Assembly (NCBI GenBank): GCA_947630875.1
Contig: CANRJG010000001.1
Span: forward strand, 62,001 to 126,000
Direction: 5' to 3'
Length of the DNA stretch: 64,000 nucleotides
DNA from: an uncultured Lachnospiraceae bacterium
GTDB taxonomy: Bacteria > Bacillota > Clostridia > Lachnospirales > Lachnospiraceae
A program made the position numbers and the translations under genes. Of the stretch, positions 18,487 through 27,472 are shown piece after piece. Positions within the stretch are counted from its first letter, which is position 1. Every line of letters begins with the position of its first letter. The notes under the pieces were generated by a model, which was given only the letters and a program-made list of their open reading frames with translations, made no database searches and was not told the origin of the DNA.

Positions 18487-21480
18487 TTAAAATGTATTGT
18501 TGATACAATCCCGCAAAAAGGTATCCAGATTGGCATTGACCCCCACCCGGCTTTCTGTCAGCAGTGTCGTCACATACAGCGTGCCCTTGCCGGCGCTGAT
18601 TTTGACCGCCGTGGGCAGATGCCGCTTCGGCGCGGGTCTTCCGTCCGCCGCCTGTTTCCCGTAGGTATAAGCGATTTCCTGACAGGGGCAGTCGGTTTCA
18701 ATGACTCTCACGGACTGAAAATCAATATAATCTTTTGCTTCGTTGTATAAAAATTCCAGATGATACTTTGACGGGGCCACATGGAAAAACAGCTTCGGCC
18801 CCTTTTTTGTGGAGACGCTGCCTTCCGACAAAGTCAGGCGCATATCCTTTCCTTCCGGCGCCAGCACCACCACGGTTTTTCCTTCCTTCAATGCTTTTCG
18901 GATTTCAGCCTCGTTTCCTTCCGGTTCGCTGCACAACCATGCGTCTGCTTTTGCGTCCTGCGTCAGAGAAAGCCGCGCCGCCACAGCCGCCGCCTCTTTT
19001 CCAAGGGCAGTCACGGCAGCTGCTTTTTCCAGTTTCGGATAGGCATAAAGTTTGAAGCTCTCCGTATAGATGACTTCGCCCTCCTTCTCACACCAGACGT
19101 CCAGCCGGAGTTTTCTGCAAGTCTCTCCTTCCGGAAGCTGCAGGGCCAGGGAAGCCGCATACTGCGCCGTTGCCGCCGGCATCTGCGCATCAAAGGCATA
19201 GGACGCATAGATAGTATCTTCCTCGCAGAGCACCGCTTTGATCTGTATCGGACCGGTAAAGGCAGTGTCGTTCAGCAGCCAGATTTCCGGCTTTGCGCAT
19301 TCGCCGCCGTAAAAATACCGCCGGTCGCTGCGTATGCTGATCCGCACCGGCGTCAGGCTTTCCTGATAGGCGAAAAAGGCCCGCTTCGGAATCCGGTCAC
19401 AGCCCACCAGGGTCTTCATCCAGCCCGAAGGCCAGGCGTCGATCAGCAGATGGATCGCCGTATGATTTAAAATATCGGAACGGCGGCGGAAAGCATCGGT
19501 CATGACCCGGGTGGCGTGTTCCTGATGGATCTGGCTTTCCCGTACCCAGTCGCTTACATTGTCCTGCTCCGGATACCAGTCGCCGTGGGTGCCGTTGGTC
19601 TGGGCCCGCACGATGCGGGTGGGATACCAATGCCCTTCTTTATCCATTTCCATCCATTTTTTCGGGTATCGTTCCCACATGATAGGTTCATTGTCCAGTC
19701 CTTCTGCACCATACTCCCCACATCCCACCATCCAGCCGGATTTCACGGGAGGCAGATATCCCCGCATCAGCTTGCCCACCGGCACGCCGTGATTGGAATA
19801 CCACATGGTGTAGCAATGGAAATCCGGCATGCCTTCCATGGTGGGCGCGTCGTAATCGCCCTCCACGTTTTTGATGACGCGGTCCGGATTTTCCACATAA
19901 ACGGCCTTTCTGGCCGCCACAAAAAAGGCTTCCAGTTCATCCCGCAGCAGCTCCCGGTGTCCTTTTTTGTCATACCGCTTCGAAAACTTGCTGCCTGGAT
20001 CCGCGGTTCTGCGGATGCAGACCGGCTCGTTGATAAAGGTCACCATAAAGGCGCTGGGATGGTTGCGGATCAGATGTTCCATTTCCACGGTCTGGCGGAT
20101 GCACTCCGCAAACTGGGGCCGCCGTAAGAAACTGAACAGCGGCAGATCCGTCTGGGTCATCATGCCCAGCATATCCATGTAATCATAGATTTCCTTCTGC
20201 ACCGGCCGCTGGGTCAGCCGGTAATAATTCATATGGCACAGCTTCGCGATGAGGATATCATCGATCAGCTGGGCGTAATCCTCTTTCAACACACACTGGG
20301 GGAGGTGTCCCATTTCATTGGCCCCCCGCATCAGAATCGGTTCGTTGTTCAGGTAAAACTTTCCTTTCGGCTCGCCGGTTTCATCGCTGATGAATTTGCG
20401 CATGCCGAAATGCTCTTTTTTCACCGAATCCGCCGTTCTGTTCTGATTGGAAGAGAGACGCACCGTCAGGGCGTACAGATACGGCGTTTCCGGATTCCAG
20501 AGCTTAAAATCCGCCGGCATCTGAATCCGGTAGCGGTACTCGTTTTTCCCCATGCCGATCCAGCCCACGTGGGCATGAAAAGCAGTTCCCGCGCCGTCCG
20601 TGAAATTCTTCGGCACAATTTCCGCCAGCAGTTCGTAGTCCTCGTAGATTTCCTTCGCGTAATTGGTCACGCCCACCCGCAGTTCGATAAAGCCTGCATC
20701 AATATCCGGGCGTGCAAACAGATCGTCCACCCGGATCATGGGCGTATAGATCAGCTCCACCCGGCCGAAGACACCGGCGCCTGCGGGACAATGATGCCAT
20801 CCCGTGTCCGGATCATCCCAGCCAAGGCCTGTAGCCGCATAGACCTTATCGCCGTCAATGTCGCCTTCTCCCAGAATCGAGTAATCATTTTCAATTTCAA
20901 TGACCAGCTGGTTGGTTTCTTTCAGATAATCGGAAACGTCGAAAGAAAAAGGCGCAAAAAATCCCTCATGCTGTCCCACGAAAGAACCGTTCAGATAAAT
21001 CATGGCCTTATAATCGACACACTGAAAGGACAGAACCGCCCGTTCTTCCGGCTTCGGCTTTTCCGCCGCAAACACACGGCGGTAGCAGGCTTTCCATTTT
21101 CCCACGGGGCCGCGGTAGTCCGGGATTTCTACCCGTTCCCAGTCCGTGGCCGCGGCAAGATCCGAAAAAATCTCTCCGTCTTTCATGAACCGGAAATCAA
21201 AGGTCTTCATCGCAATGGTTTGCTCCGGCGCCACCGGCGCGCTGTGATCTGCAAGAAAAGGGGCGTACTTCGTCCGCAGCGCAGCCAGATCCTTTTGAAA
21301 ACGCGCCAGTTTTTCCGCCTCTGTCAGATCCGCGGAAAACACGATCCCCTCTTTGGAGAGGGACGCCGGTAAGGCTTCCACCACCCTTTCCTGTATTTCC
21401 ACAGGCTCGATCTCCCGGTCCGTAGAACTGACCGGATGGGCCGTCATGGCAATATCGGCAAAATAATCATTTACAGCCAT
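18487..21480 (-). CDS. glycoside hydrolase family 2 protein, beta-galactosidase-like
   Basis: This 997-residue multidomain protein follows the GH2 plan: a jelly-roll sugar-binding domain (CYRRVF...LNGSFVGQHEGFFAPFSFDV), an immunoglobulin-like domain, a TIM barrel with acid/base Glu485 in TFINEP and nucleophile Glu589 in GCGEYGAEG, and C-terminal beta domains of unclear type. The start at 21480 is chosen for GGAG six bases upstream; an ATG four codons earlier has a poorer site. There is no signal peptide. GH2 includes beta-galactosidases, beta-glucuronidases and beta-mannosidases; the operon favours beta-galactosidase. Confidence 0.88.
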   Translation of the reverse strand: MAVNDYFADIAMTAHPVSSTDREIEPVEIQERVVEALPASLSKEGIVFSADLTEAEKLARFQKDLAALRTKYAPFLADHSAPVAPEQTIAMKTFDFRFMKDGEIFSDLAAATDWERVEIPDYRGPVGKWKACYRRVFAAEKPKPEERAVLSFQCVDYKAMIYLNGSFVGQHEGFFAPFSFDVSDYLKETNQLVIEIENDYSILGEGDIDGDKVYAATGLGWDDPDTGWHHCPAGAGVFGRVELIYTPMIRVDDLFARPDIDAGFIELRVGVTNYAKEIYEDYELLAEIVPKNFTDGAGTAFHAHVGWIGMGKNEYRYRIQMPADFKLWNPETPYLYALTVRLSSNQNRTADSVKKEHFGMRKFISDETGEPKGKFYLNNEPILMRGANEMGHLPQCVLKEDYAQLIDDILIAKLCHMNYYRLTQRPVQKEIYDYMDMLGMMTQTDLPLFSFLRRPQFAECIRQTVEMEHLIRNHPSAFMVTFINEPVCIRRTADPGSKFSKRYDKKGHRELLRDELEAFFVAARKAVYVENPDRVIKNVEGDYDAPTMEGMPDFHCYTMWYSNHGVPVGKLMRGYLPPVKSGWMVGCGEYGAEGLDNEPIMWERYPKKWMEMDKEGHWYPTRIVRAQTNGTHGDWYPEQDNVSDWVRESQIHQEHATRVMTDAFRRRSDILNHTAIHLLIDAWPSGWMKTLVGCDRIPKRAFFAYQESLTPVRISIRSDRRYFYGGECAKPEIWLLNDTAFTGPIQIKAVLCEEDTIYASYAFDAQMPAATAQYAASLALQLPEGETCRKLRLDVWCEKEGEVIYTESFKLYAYPKLEKAAAVTALGKEAAAVAARLSLTQDAKADAWLCSEPEGNEAEIRKALKEGKTVVVLAPEGKDMRLTLSEGSVSTKKGPKLFFHVAPSKYHLEFLYNEAKDYIDFQSVRVIETDCPCQEIAYTYGKQAADGRPAPKRHLPTAVKISAGKGTLYVTTLLTESRVGVNANLDTFLRDCINNTF

Positions 21481-21501
21481 TGTTTTCTCCATTTTTTGTC
21501 T

Positions 21502-22419
21502 TTAATACAGACTCTCCGGATACAGTCCCTCATCGGTCAGCGCGCGAAACGCTTTCACAACGTAGGGGGTATCCTGGGCGTATGTAACACCAAACCATTT
21601 ATCATGGGTTTCCAGCACCCGCACCCGGGCTTTGCCCGCCGTAATCAGATCGGATACAACCCCCGGCAGCAGGTATTCTTTCTTCAAAAGTTCTTCCGGT
21701 TTGATATCCTTCAGGAACCGGGTGAACCCTTTTTCCAGTTCCTCCGTCAATTCCGGAGTGAATCCCCACATATTCATGGAAACGTGGGTATTTTCGTCCA
21801 GTTCCAGTGTTTTTCCATCCCGAACGCACTCCACTTTCCCACTTTCGTTGCGTTTGATGTCGCCGGTTTCCACTACTTCTTCCAGAATTCCCTCTTCATT
21901 TACTTTACATACACCTCTGGTCACGCCGCCGTTCTCGCTGAGGGTATTGCCAAGAATAAAGCCGGCCATACAAAACTGCATCGGGGTCCCCGGATGGTCT
22001 TCCACCAGATAATCATGTACCAGCCGGAAGGCTTCTTTTCCGTAATAATCGTCGGCGTTCACCACCACAAAGGGCATATTCAGGCATTCCTTTGCCGCCA
22101 GCACAGCCTGCCCGGTGCCCCAGGGTTTCTTCCGCTCCGGGGGACAGGCAAAGCCCTCCGGCAGGGCGTCGATTTCCTGAAATGCGTATTCTACCTTGAT
22201 CTTTTTGGCAATCCGGTTGCCGATGATCTCCTTAAAATCTTCCTCCAGATCCTTCCGGATAATAAATACTACCTTATTAAAACCGGCTTCCATCGCGTCA
22301 TAGATGGCATAATCCATGATAATCTCACCGGAAGGTCCCACATGTTCCAGTTGTTTGATGCCTTTTCCGTAACGGCTGCCGATGCCGGCGGCCATTACCA
22401 CTAAAGCCGTTTCTTTCAT
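21502..22419 (-). CDS. sugar-1-phosphate nucleotidyltransferase
   Basis: This 305-residue protein has the nucleotidyltransferase signature VVMAAGIGSRYGKGIKQLEHVG at its N-terminus and the metal-binding VVNADDYYG near residue 120, so it should join a sugar 1-phosphate to a nucleoside triphosphate. Similar genes in gut Clostridia accompany galactose or lacto-N-biose pathways, so the sugar may be galactose-1-P or a derivative released by the downstream hydrolases; this is inference. It is the first gene of the operon, with AAGGAG before its ATG and a good promoter upstream. Confidence 0.85.
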   Translation of the reverse strand: MKETALVVMAAGIGSRYGKGIKQLEHVGPSGEIIMDYAIYDAMEAGFNKVVFIIRKDLEEDFKEIIGNRIAKKIKVEYAFQEIDALPEGFACPPERKKPWGTGQAVLAAKECLNMPFVVVNADDYYGKEAFRLVHDYLVEDHPGTPMQFCMAGFILGNTLSENGGVTRGVCKVNEEGILEEVVETGDIKRNESGKVECVRDGKTLELDENTHVSMNMWGFTPELTEELEKGFTRFLKDIKPEELLKKEYLLPGVVSDLITAGKARVRVLETHDKWFGVTYAQDTPYVVKAFRALTDEGLYPESLY

Positions 22420-22469
22420 CTCGTTGCTCTCCTTTATTTAAAAAAATCCTCTTCTTACAGTCCCTGTAC

Positions 22470-22498
22470 AGTATACTAGAAATGCCGCAAAATAGCAA
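22470..22498 (-). promoter_or_regulatory. promoter of the glycan operon
   Basis: TTGCTA, a 17-base spacer and TATACT lie about 50 bases upstream of the nucleotidyltransferase ATG. No obvious catabolite-repression (cre) palindrome or clear operator was found here, and no regulator gene is in the operon. Confidence 0.65.
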
Positions 22499-22570
22499 TT
22501 AAAAAAGTATAGCGTATCTGCCCCCAATGTCAAGCCGCAAATGATTTTCATATGCGGGTCTCCGCACACA

Positions 22571-22604
22571 AAAAAGGCTGTCCGTATAAAACGAACAGCC
22601 TTTC
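22571..22604 (-). terminator. terminator of the class II aldolase gene
   Basis: A stem of about 12 bp built on AAAGGCTGT with a short AT-rich loop is followed on the minus strand by TTTTTTG, directly after the aldolase stop codon. Confidence 0.85.
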
Positions 22605-22616
22605 TTTTGTGCTTGA

Positions 22617-23480
22617 TCAGGCCTTGCCGACAGAACCGAAGAGTTCCATCTTCTCGATCACCTTTGCCTTGATGGCGTCGCAGCCGGGTGCCAGAAGTTT
22701 ACGGGGATCAAATCCCTTGCCTTCCAGATCCTTGCCTGCTTCGATATATTTTCTGGTAGCTTCCGCAAATACCAGCTGACATTCCGTATTGACGTTAATC
22801 TTGGCAACGCCCAGATTGATGGCTTTCTTGATCATGTCGTCGGGAATGCCGGTACCGCCGTGGAGAACCAGCGGCATTTCGCCGGTAAGCTGCTGGATGG
22901 CGTCCAGCGTTTCAAAGCTTAAGCCCTTCCAGTTGGCGGGATATTTTCCGTGAATATTGCCGATACCGGCTGCCAGCATATCCACGCCCAGATCCGCGAT
23001 CATCTTACATTCCCTGGGATCCGCGCACTCGCCCATGCCGATGACACCGTCTTCCTCGCCGCCGATGGCGCCGACTTCCGCCTCAATGGACATACCTTTT
23101 TTCTTGCATACGTCGATCAGTTCTTTGGTCTTTGCCACGTTTTCTTCGATGGCATACTTGGAACCGTCAAACATAATGGATGAAAAGCCCGCTTCGATAC
23201 AATCGTAGCAAGCTTCATAGGTACCGTGATCCAGATGCAGTGCTACCGGCACCGTAATGCCCATGCAGTCGATCATGGCCTTCACCATATCTGCTACGGT
23301 CTTGAATCCGGTCATGTATTTCGCGGCACCGCAGGATACACCCAGGATCACCGGCGACTTTGTTTCCTCTGCCGCAAGCAGCACCTGCTTTGTCCACTCC
23401 AGATTGTTGATATTGAACTGACCGACGGCATAATGTCCGGCCTTTGCTTTCTGAAGCATCTCTGTTGCTGATACTAACAT
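22617..23480 (-). CDS. fba: class II fructose-bisphosphate aldolase
   Basis: This 287-residue zinc-dependent aldolase interconverts fructose 1,6-bisphosphate with dihydroxyacetone phosphate and glyceraldehyde 3-phosphate. HLDHGTYEAC carries the zinc-binding His and a catalytic Asp, GIGNIHGKYP and LVLHGGTGIP supply further zinc and phosphate contacts. The start at 23480 gives the expected N-terminus and is preceded by GAGGAGG; a much longer upstream reading is not credible. Related tagatose-bisphosphate aldolases are similar, so ketose specificity is not certain. It is a single-gene unit with its own promoter and terminator. Confidence 0.93.
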   Translation of the reverse strand: MLVSATEMLQKAKAGHYAVGQFNINNLEWTKQVLLAAEETKSPVILGVSCGAAKYMTGFKTVADMVKAMIDCMGITVPVALHLDHGTYEACYDCIEAGFSSIMFDGSKYAIEENVAKTKELIDVCKKKGMSIEAEVGAIGGEEDGVIGMGECADPRECKMIADLGVDMLAAGIGNIHGKYPANWKGLSFETLDAIQQLTGEMPLVLHGGTGIPDDMIKKAINLGVAKINVNTECQLVFAEATRKYIEAGKDLEGKGFDPRKLLAPGCDAIKAKVIEKMELFGSVGKA

Positions 23481-23538
23481 CGTTTCTTCCTCCTCTATTT
23501 TTACCCGGAAACTAAACTTTTCCGTTTTTATTTTCCCC

Positions 23539-23567
23539 ATGGTAGCATATTTCCCGGAAAATGGCAA
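23539..23567 (-). promoter_or_regulatory. promoter of the aldolase gene
   Basis: TTGCCA, a 17-base spacer and TACCAT lie about 60 bases before the aldolase start codon. Confidence 0.6.
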
Positions 23568-23621
23568 GATGTAATGCCGGAAATCCTGTTTCTTGCAGTC
23601 TTTTGGCGAGAATATCCCTTC

Positions 23622-23650
23622 TTGACTATCCGCCCCAAACGCGGTATCAT
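23622..23650 (+). promoter_or_regulatory. glmS promoter
   Basis: TTGACT, a 17-base spacer and TATCAT lie 36 bases before the glmS ATG. The resulting leader of about 28 bases leaves no room for a glmS ribozyme, which is otherwise common in Bacillota. Confidence 0.7.
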
Positions 23651-23685
23651 TGATACAATTCTTTTGAAATAAAGGAGCACGTTCT

Positions 23686-25506
23686 ATGTGCGGAATTGTA
23701 GGATATACCGGTACCCAGGCCTGCTGCGATATTCTGATTGACTGTCTTTCCAGACTGGAATACCGCGGATACGATTCTGCAGGCATCGCCGTCTGTGAAG
23801 CCGGCGGCATCGTGTCTGTAAAAGCCGCCGGAAAACTGAAACACCTCAAAGCCAAAATCGCCGACATGGAAAAACCGAAAGGCACCTGCGGCATCGGGCA
23901 TACCCGCTGGGCCACCCATGGCGAGCCCAACGACACCAACGCCCATCCCCACGGCACGGATCGCGTCATGCTGGTACACAACGGCATTGTTGAAAACTAC
24001 AAGGAAATCAAATCCTTCCTCACGGAAAAAGGATACTCCTTTTACAGCCAGACAGACAGTGAAACTGTGGCGAAACTGATTGATTATTACTATGATGCGG
24101 ATCCCCTGCAGGCCATTGTCAACGCCAAGGCGCATCTGGTGGGTTCCTATTCTCTGGGGATTCTGTTTGCAGACCGGCCGGGCATCATCTATGCCCTGCG
24201 GCAGGACAGTCCGCTGATTGTGGGCAGGGGCACGCAGGAAAACTTTATTGCTTCCGACGTTCCCGCCATCCTGCACCATACCCGTTCCTATTATATTCTG
24301 GAACATGACGAAATCGCGGTTATCGCCCCGGATCAGGTGACTTTCGTGGATCTGGAGGGTCATGTGATTGCCAAGGAGCTGCACGAAGCGACCTGGGATA
24401 TTGACGCGGCGGAAAAAGCCGGTTACGATCATTTCATGATCAAGGAGATTCACGAGCAGCCTTCTGTCATTGCCAAGACCATGCGTCCCCATATTATCAA
24501 CGGGATGCCGGATTTCTCGGACTGCGGCGTGCAGGCGGACGATCTGCGCACCATCCAGAAACTGCACATCATCGGCTGCGGTTCCGCCGTCCATGCGGGA
24601 CTGATCGGCGAGTATCTCATTGAAAAGCTGGCCGGCCTGGATGTGGAGGTTTCCATTGCCTCCGAGTTCCGTTACCGGGATCCCATCATTCACCCCGGTG
24701 ATTTTGTCATCGCCATTTCCCAGTCTGGAGAAACCGCCGATACCCTGGAAGCGCTGCGTCTGTCCAAGAAAAAGGGTGCCAAAACCTTGGGTATCATCAA
24801 CGTGGTGGGTTCTTCCATCGCCCGGGAGTCCGATATGGTCTGCTATACCCAGGCAGGACCCGAGATTTCCGTCTGCTCTACCAAGGCTTATATGGTACAG
24901 ATGACCACCATGTATCTGTTTGCTTTTGAACTGGCCTATATCCGGGGCTGCATTTCCTCGGAAGCCTGCCGGTATTACATACGTCAGATGGACAAAATCC
25001 CTGCGCAGATCGAGCATTACTTAAACGATACCTCCGCATGCCAGCATGCGGCCACCCATTTAAAGGACGCTGCCAGCCTGCTGTACATCGGTCGCGGCCT
25101 CGACTACTGCCTGAGCATGGAGGGTTCTCTGAAGCTGAAAGAAATTTCCTATATTCATTCCGAATCCTACGCGGCAGGGGAATTAAAGCACGGCACCATT
25201 TCTCTGATTGAAAACGGCACGCCCGTCATCGCCATTGCGACGCAAAGTTCTCTGATCCACAAAACCATGAGCAATATTCAGGAAGTCAAGAGTCGGGGCG
25301 CTTTTGTCATCGTCATAACGACAGACCGGCACACCATCAAAAAGGATGTCGCCGATTTTGTCATTACCATTCCCGACAATGAAGAGATCCTGATGCCGCT
25401 GCTGGCCGCCGTGCCGATGCAGCTGCTGGCTTACTATACTGCCATTATCAAGGGCAACAACGTAGACCAGCCCAGAAATCTGGCGAAGTCGGTAACCGTA
25501 GAATGA
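23686..25506 (+). CDS. glmS: glutamine-fructose-6-phosphate aminotransferase
   Basis: This 606-residue enzyme makes glucosamine 6-phosphate, the entry point to peptidoglycan amino sugars. The mature N-terminus CGIVGYTG provides the nucleophilic Cys of the glutaminase domain, followed by LEYRGYDSAGIAV and HTRWATHGEPN. Two SIS sugar-isomerase domains follow (IGCGSAVHAG, AISQSGETADTLEAL, RGLDYCLSMEGSLKLKE), and the protein ends LAKSVTVE, the canonical C-terminus. AAAGGAG lies before the ATG. The gene stands alone on the plus strand. Confidence 0.97.
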   Translation: MCGIVGYTGTQACCDILIDCLSRLEYRGYDSAGIAVCEAGGIVSVKAAGKLKHLKAKIADMEKPKGTCGIGHTRWATHGEPNDTNAHPHGTDRVMLVHNGIVENYKEIKSFLTEKGYSFYSQTDSETVAKLIDYYYDADPLQAIVNAKAHLVGSYSLGILFADRPGIIYALRQDSPLIVGRGTQENFIASDVPAILHHTRSYYILEHDEIAVIAPDQVTFVDLEGHVIAKELHEATWDIDAAEKAGYDHFMIKEIHEQPSVIAKTMRPHIINGMPDFSDCGVQADDLRTIQKLHIIGCGSAVHAGLIGEYLIEKLAGLDVEVSIASEFRYRDPIIHPGDFVIAISQSGETADTLEALRLSKKKGAKTLGIINVVGSSIARESDMVCYTQAGPEISVCSTKAYMVQMTTMYLFAFELAYIRGCISSEACRYYIRQMDKIPAQIEHYLNDTSACQHAATHLKDAASLLYIGRGLDYCLSMEGSLKLKEISYIHSESYAAGELKHGTISLIENGTPVIAIATQSSLIHKTMSNIQEVKSRGAFVIVITTDRHTIKKDVADFVITIPDNEEILMPLLAAVPMQLLAYYTAIIKGNNVDQPRNLAKSVTVE

Positions 25507-25531
25507 TTTAAAACTTCCATGCATATTTTTC

Positions 25532-25589
25532 CTGCGCCGGCAGATACTAGAACTGTCATAATGAACCGGCGGAAAGCAGTATTGTTTTC
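25532..25589 (+). terminator. possible glmS terminator
   Basis: A broken stem (CTGC-GCCGG with CCGGC and GCAG, long loop) followed by TATTGTTTTCC lies between glmS and the DUF1540 gene. The long loop and bulge make this a weak call. Confidence 0.3.
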
Positions 25590-25625
25590 CCCGTGACGCT
25601 ACCGATTCTACAAGGAGGTATCCGC

Positions 25626-25775
25626 ATGGACGATTTGAGATGTTCTGCAGTAGACTGTATGTACAACGACAGCAAATACTGCACGGCAGACCGGATTAAG
25701 ATCGAGCACGACACCAGCTGCGAGACCTATTCCAGAGAGCCGTCAACGGACGATTCCGGCTGTCATTGTGACTGA
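25626..25775 (+). CDS. DUF1540 small cysteine-rich protein
   Basis: This 49-residue protein fits the DUF1540 pattern: LRCSAVDCMYNDSKYCTADRIKI with three regularly spaced Cys, then further Cys toward the end (SCETY, GCHCD). The Cys spacing suggests a bound metal, but no function is established for the family, which is common in Clostridia. The start at 25626 has AAGGAGG eight bases upstream. A perfect 13-bp stem-loop follows 10 bases after its stop. Confidence 0.85.
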   Translation: MDDLRCSAVDCMYNDSKYCTADRIKIEHDTSCETYSREPSTDDSGCHCD

Positions 25776-25785
25776 TCAAACACAG

Positions 25786-25816
25786 AGGAAAGCGCCTGCA
25801 GTACAGGCGCTTTCCT
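25786..25816 (+). repeat. perfect 13-bp stem-loop without U-tract
   Basis: AGGAAAGCGCCTG (25786-25798) and its exact complement (25804-25816) flank the loop CAGTA. No T-run follows, so it may be an RNA stabiliser, processing site or weak terminator. It sits 13 bases before the methyltransferase ATG, which lacks a visible ribosome-binding site. Confidence 0.7.
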
Positions 25817-25829
25817 GAAATAAACTCAA

Positions 25830-26576
25830 ATGGACACTTATCTTGCTTTCGCGAAAGTCTATGACCGCTGGATGCGCAATATTCCGTACCACAGATGGTG
25901 CCGGCGGATTATGGACATTCTGCATACATATGAAATCGACAATGGAATAATCGCCGACTTAGGATGCGGCAGCGGACGTATGACCAGAAAGCTGGCAGAC
26001 GCCGGATATGATATGATCGGCATCGACAATTCCGAAGAAATGCTGGCTCGGGCTTACGAAAAAAGCAGCCGCGATTCGAATATCCTTTATCTGTGTCAGG
26101 ATATCCGCGCTTTCGAGCTGTACGGAACCGTCCGTGCCGCCATCTGCTGCTGCGATACCGTCAATTATATGGCAGATACGGATGAGCTGACCACGCTGTT
26201 TCGGCTGGTGAACAATTATCTGGATCCGGGCGGCCTTTTTATTTTTGATATGAAAACGAAAAAGTGGTTTCAGACCACTGCCGGTCTCACCTCCTGCCGA
26301 CATGACCAAAAAGGGGATTTTTTTTGTGAGACTGCCATAGATCAGGATGTGTTTGAATATCATCTGTCCATGTTCGAACGGGAGGCGGACGGCAGGTACG
26401 CCAAATTTGAAGAATACCATTATCAGAGAATCTTTACGAAGGAAGCAGTCTGCAGGGCACTGGCGGATGCCGGCCTGCAATTGCTGGATGTGACGGACGG
26501 CTACAGCAGCCGCCCGGGCAGCGACGCTGACCACCGATTATGTTTTATTGCAAAGGAGTGCGAAAAAAAGCCATGA
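25830..26576 (+). CDS. class I SAM-dependent methyltransferase
   Basis: This 248-residue protein has the SAM-binding motif I IADLGCGSGRMTRKLA (about residues 41-56), the acidic motif II GIDNSEEML, and motif FIFDMKTKK. The N-terminus YLAFAKVYDRWM is typical of a Bacillota family of unassigned small-molecule or protein methyltransferases. The substrate is unknown. No Shine-Dalgarno sequence precedes the ATG; a stable hairpin does. Its last four bases overlap hslO (ATGA), so the two genes are translationally coupled. Confidence 0.85.
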   Translation: MDTYLAFAKVYDRWMRNIPYHRWCRRIMDILHTYEIDNGIIADLGCGSGRMTRKLADAGYDMIGIDNSEEMLARAYEKSSRDSNILYLCQDIRAFELYGTVRAAICCCDTVNYMADTDELTTLFRLVNNYLDPGGLFIFDMKTKKWFQTTAGLTSCRHDQKGDFFCETAIDQDVFEYHLSMFEREADGRYAKFEEYHYQRIFTKEAVCRALADAGLQLLDVTDGYSSRPGSDADHRLCFIAKECEKKP

Positions 26577-27472
26577 CTGCACAGGATTATATTGTAAGAG
26601 CCTCGGCGGCCGGAGGCAGTATCCGCGCCTTTGCCGCCGAAACCACAGGCATGACGGAATACGCCAGACAGATTCATAATACCAGTCCCGTCGCCACGGC
26701 GGCCCTCGGCCGGTGCCTTACGGCAGGCGCCATGATGGGCGTGGGCATGAAAGGGGACAAAGATCTGCTGACGATCCATATCACGGGAGACGGGCCTCTG
26801 AAAGGCATTACGGTTACCGCCAATTCCAAAGGCTTTGTGAAGGGATTCGTAGACGAGCCGCTGGTGCTGATTCCCGCCAATGCCAAAGGGAAACTGGACG
26901 TAGGCGGCGCCATCGGCCGGGGCAGCCTTTCCGTCATCAAGGATCTGGGACTGAAAGAGCCCTATACCGGGCGGGTCGATCTGCAGAGCGGCGAGATTGC
27001 CGATGATCTGACCTGGTATTTTGCCGTCAGTGAGCAGATTCCCTCCTCCGTGGCACTGGGTGTGCTGATGCAGCACGACAACCATGTGAAGGCGGCAGGG
27101 GGATTTCTGATCCAGCTGATGCCTTTTGCCGAGGATGCCCATATCGCCGCGCTGGAAGAAAAGCTGAAAAGTCTGCCCAGCGTGACTTCCCTGCTGGAAC
27201 AGGGGCTGACGCCGGAGGATATTCTGCAGCAGATCTTAGGCGATATGGATCTGGAAATTCTGGAAACCACAGAAACCGGCTTTCGCTGTGACTGCTCTGC
27301 GCCCCGCATCGAACGGGCGCTGTTAAGTCTGGGCAAAACGCAGCTGGAATCCCTGATCGACGAGGAAAAGCCGGTGGAAGTCAAATGCCATTTCTGCGGT
27401 AAAACCTATCAGTTTTCCAAAACCGATCTGCTGCGGCTGATCCGGGAAGGCAGCACTACTGCGAAACCGTGA
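26573..27472 (+). CDS. hslO: redox-regulated chaperone Hsp33
   Basis: This 299-residue protein is Hsp33, a holdase switched on by oxidative stress in the cytoplasm. The N-terminal MTAQDYIVRASAAGGSIRAF and the central VGGAIGRGSLSVIKDLG regions match the family. The C-terminal redox switch is complete: CDCSAPR and CHFCGK together give the CxC and CxxC zinc-binding pairs. The start at 26573 overlaps the methyltransferase stop, and an earlier in-frame start is unnecessary. Its 3' end overlaps a convergent small gene by 17 bases. Confidence 0.95.
   Translation: MTAQDYIVRASAAGGSIRAFAAETTGMTEYARQIHNTSPVATAALGRCLTAGAMMGVGMKGDKDLLTIHITGDGPLKGITVTANSKGFVKGFVDEPLVLIPANAKGKLDVGGAIGRGSLSVIKDLGLKEPYTGRVDLQSGEIADDLTWYFAVSEQIPSSVALGVLMQHDNHVKAAGGFLIQLMPFAEDAHIAALEEKLKSLPSVTSLLEQGLTPEDILQQILGDMDLEILETTETGFRCDCSAPRIERALLSLGKTQLESLIDEEKPVEVKCHFCGKTYQFSKTDLLRLIREGSTTAKP

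Noticed and set aside
23481..23685. glmS ribozyme upstream of glmS
   Set aside because: The promoter leaves a leader of about 28 bases and no ribozyme core sequence is seen.
23647..25017. 456-codon minus-strand open frame opposite glmS
   Set aside because: Antisense shadow of a certain gene, with no ribosome-binding site or family resemblance.
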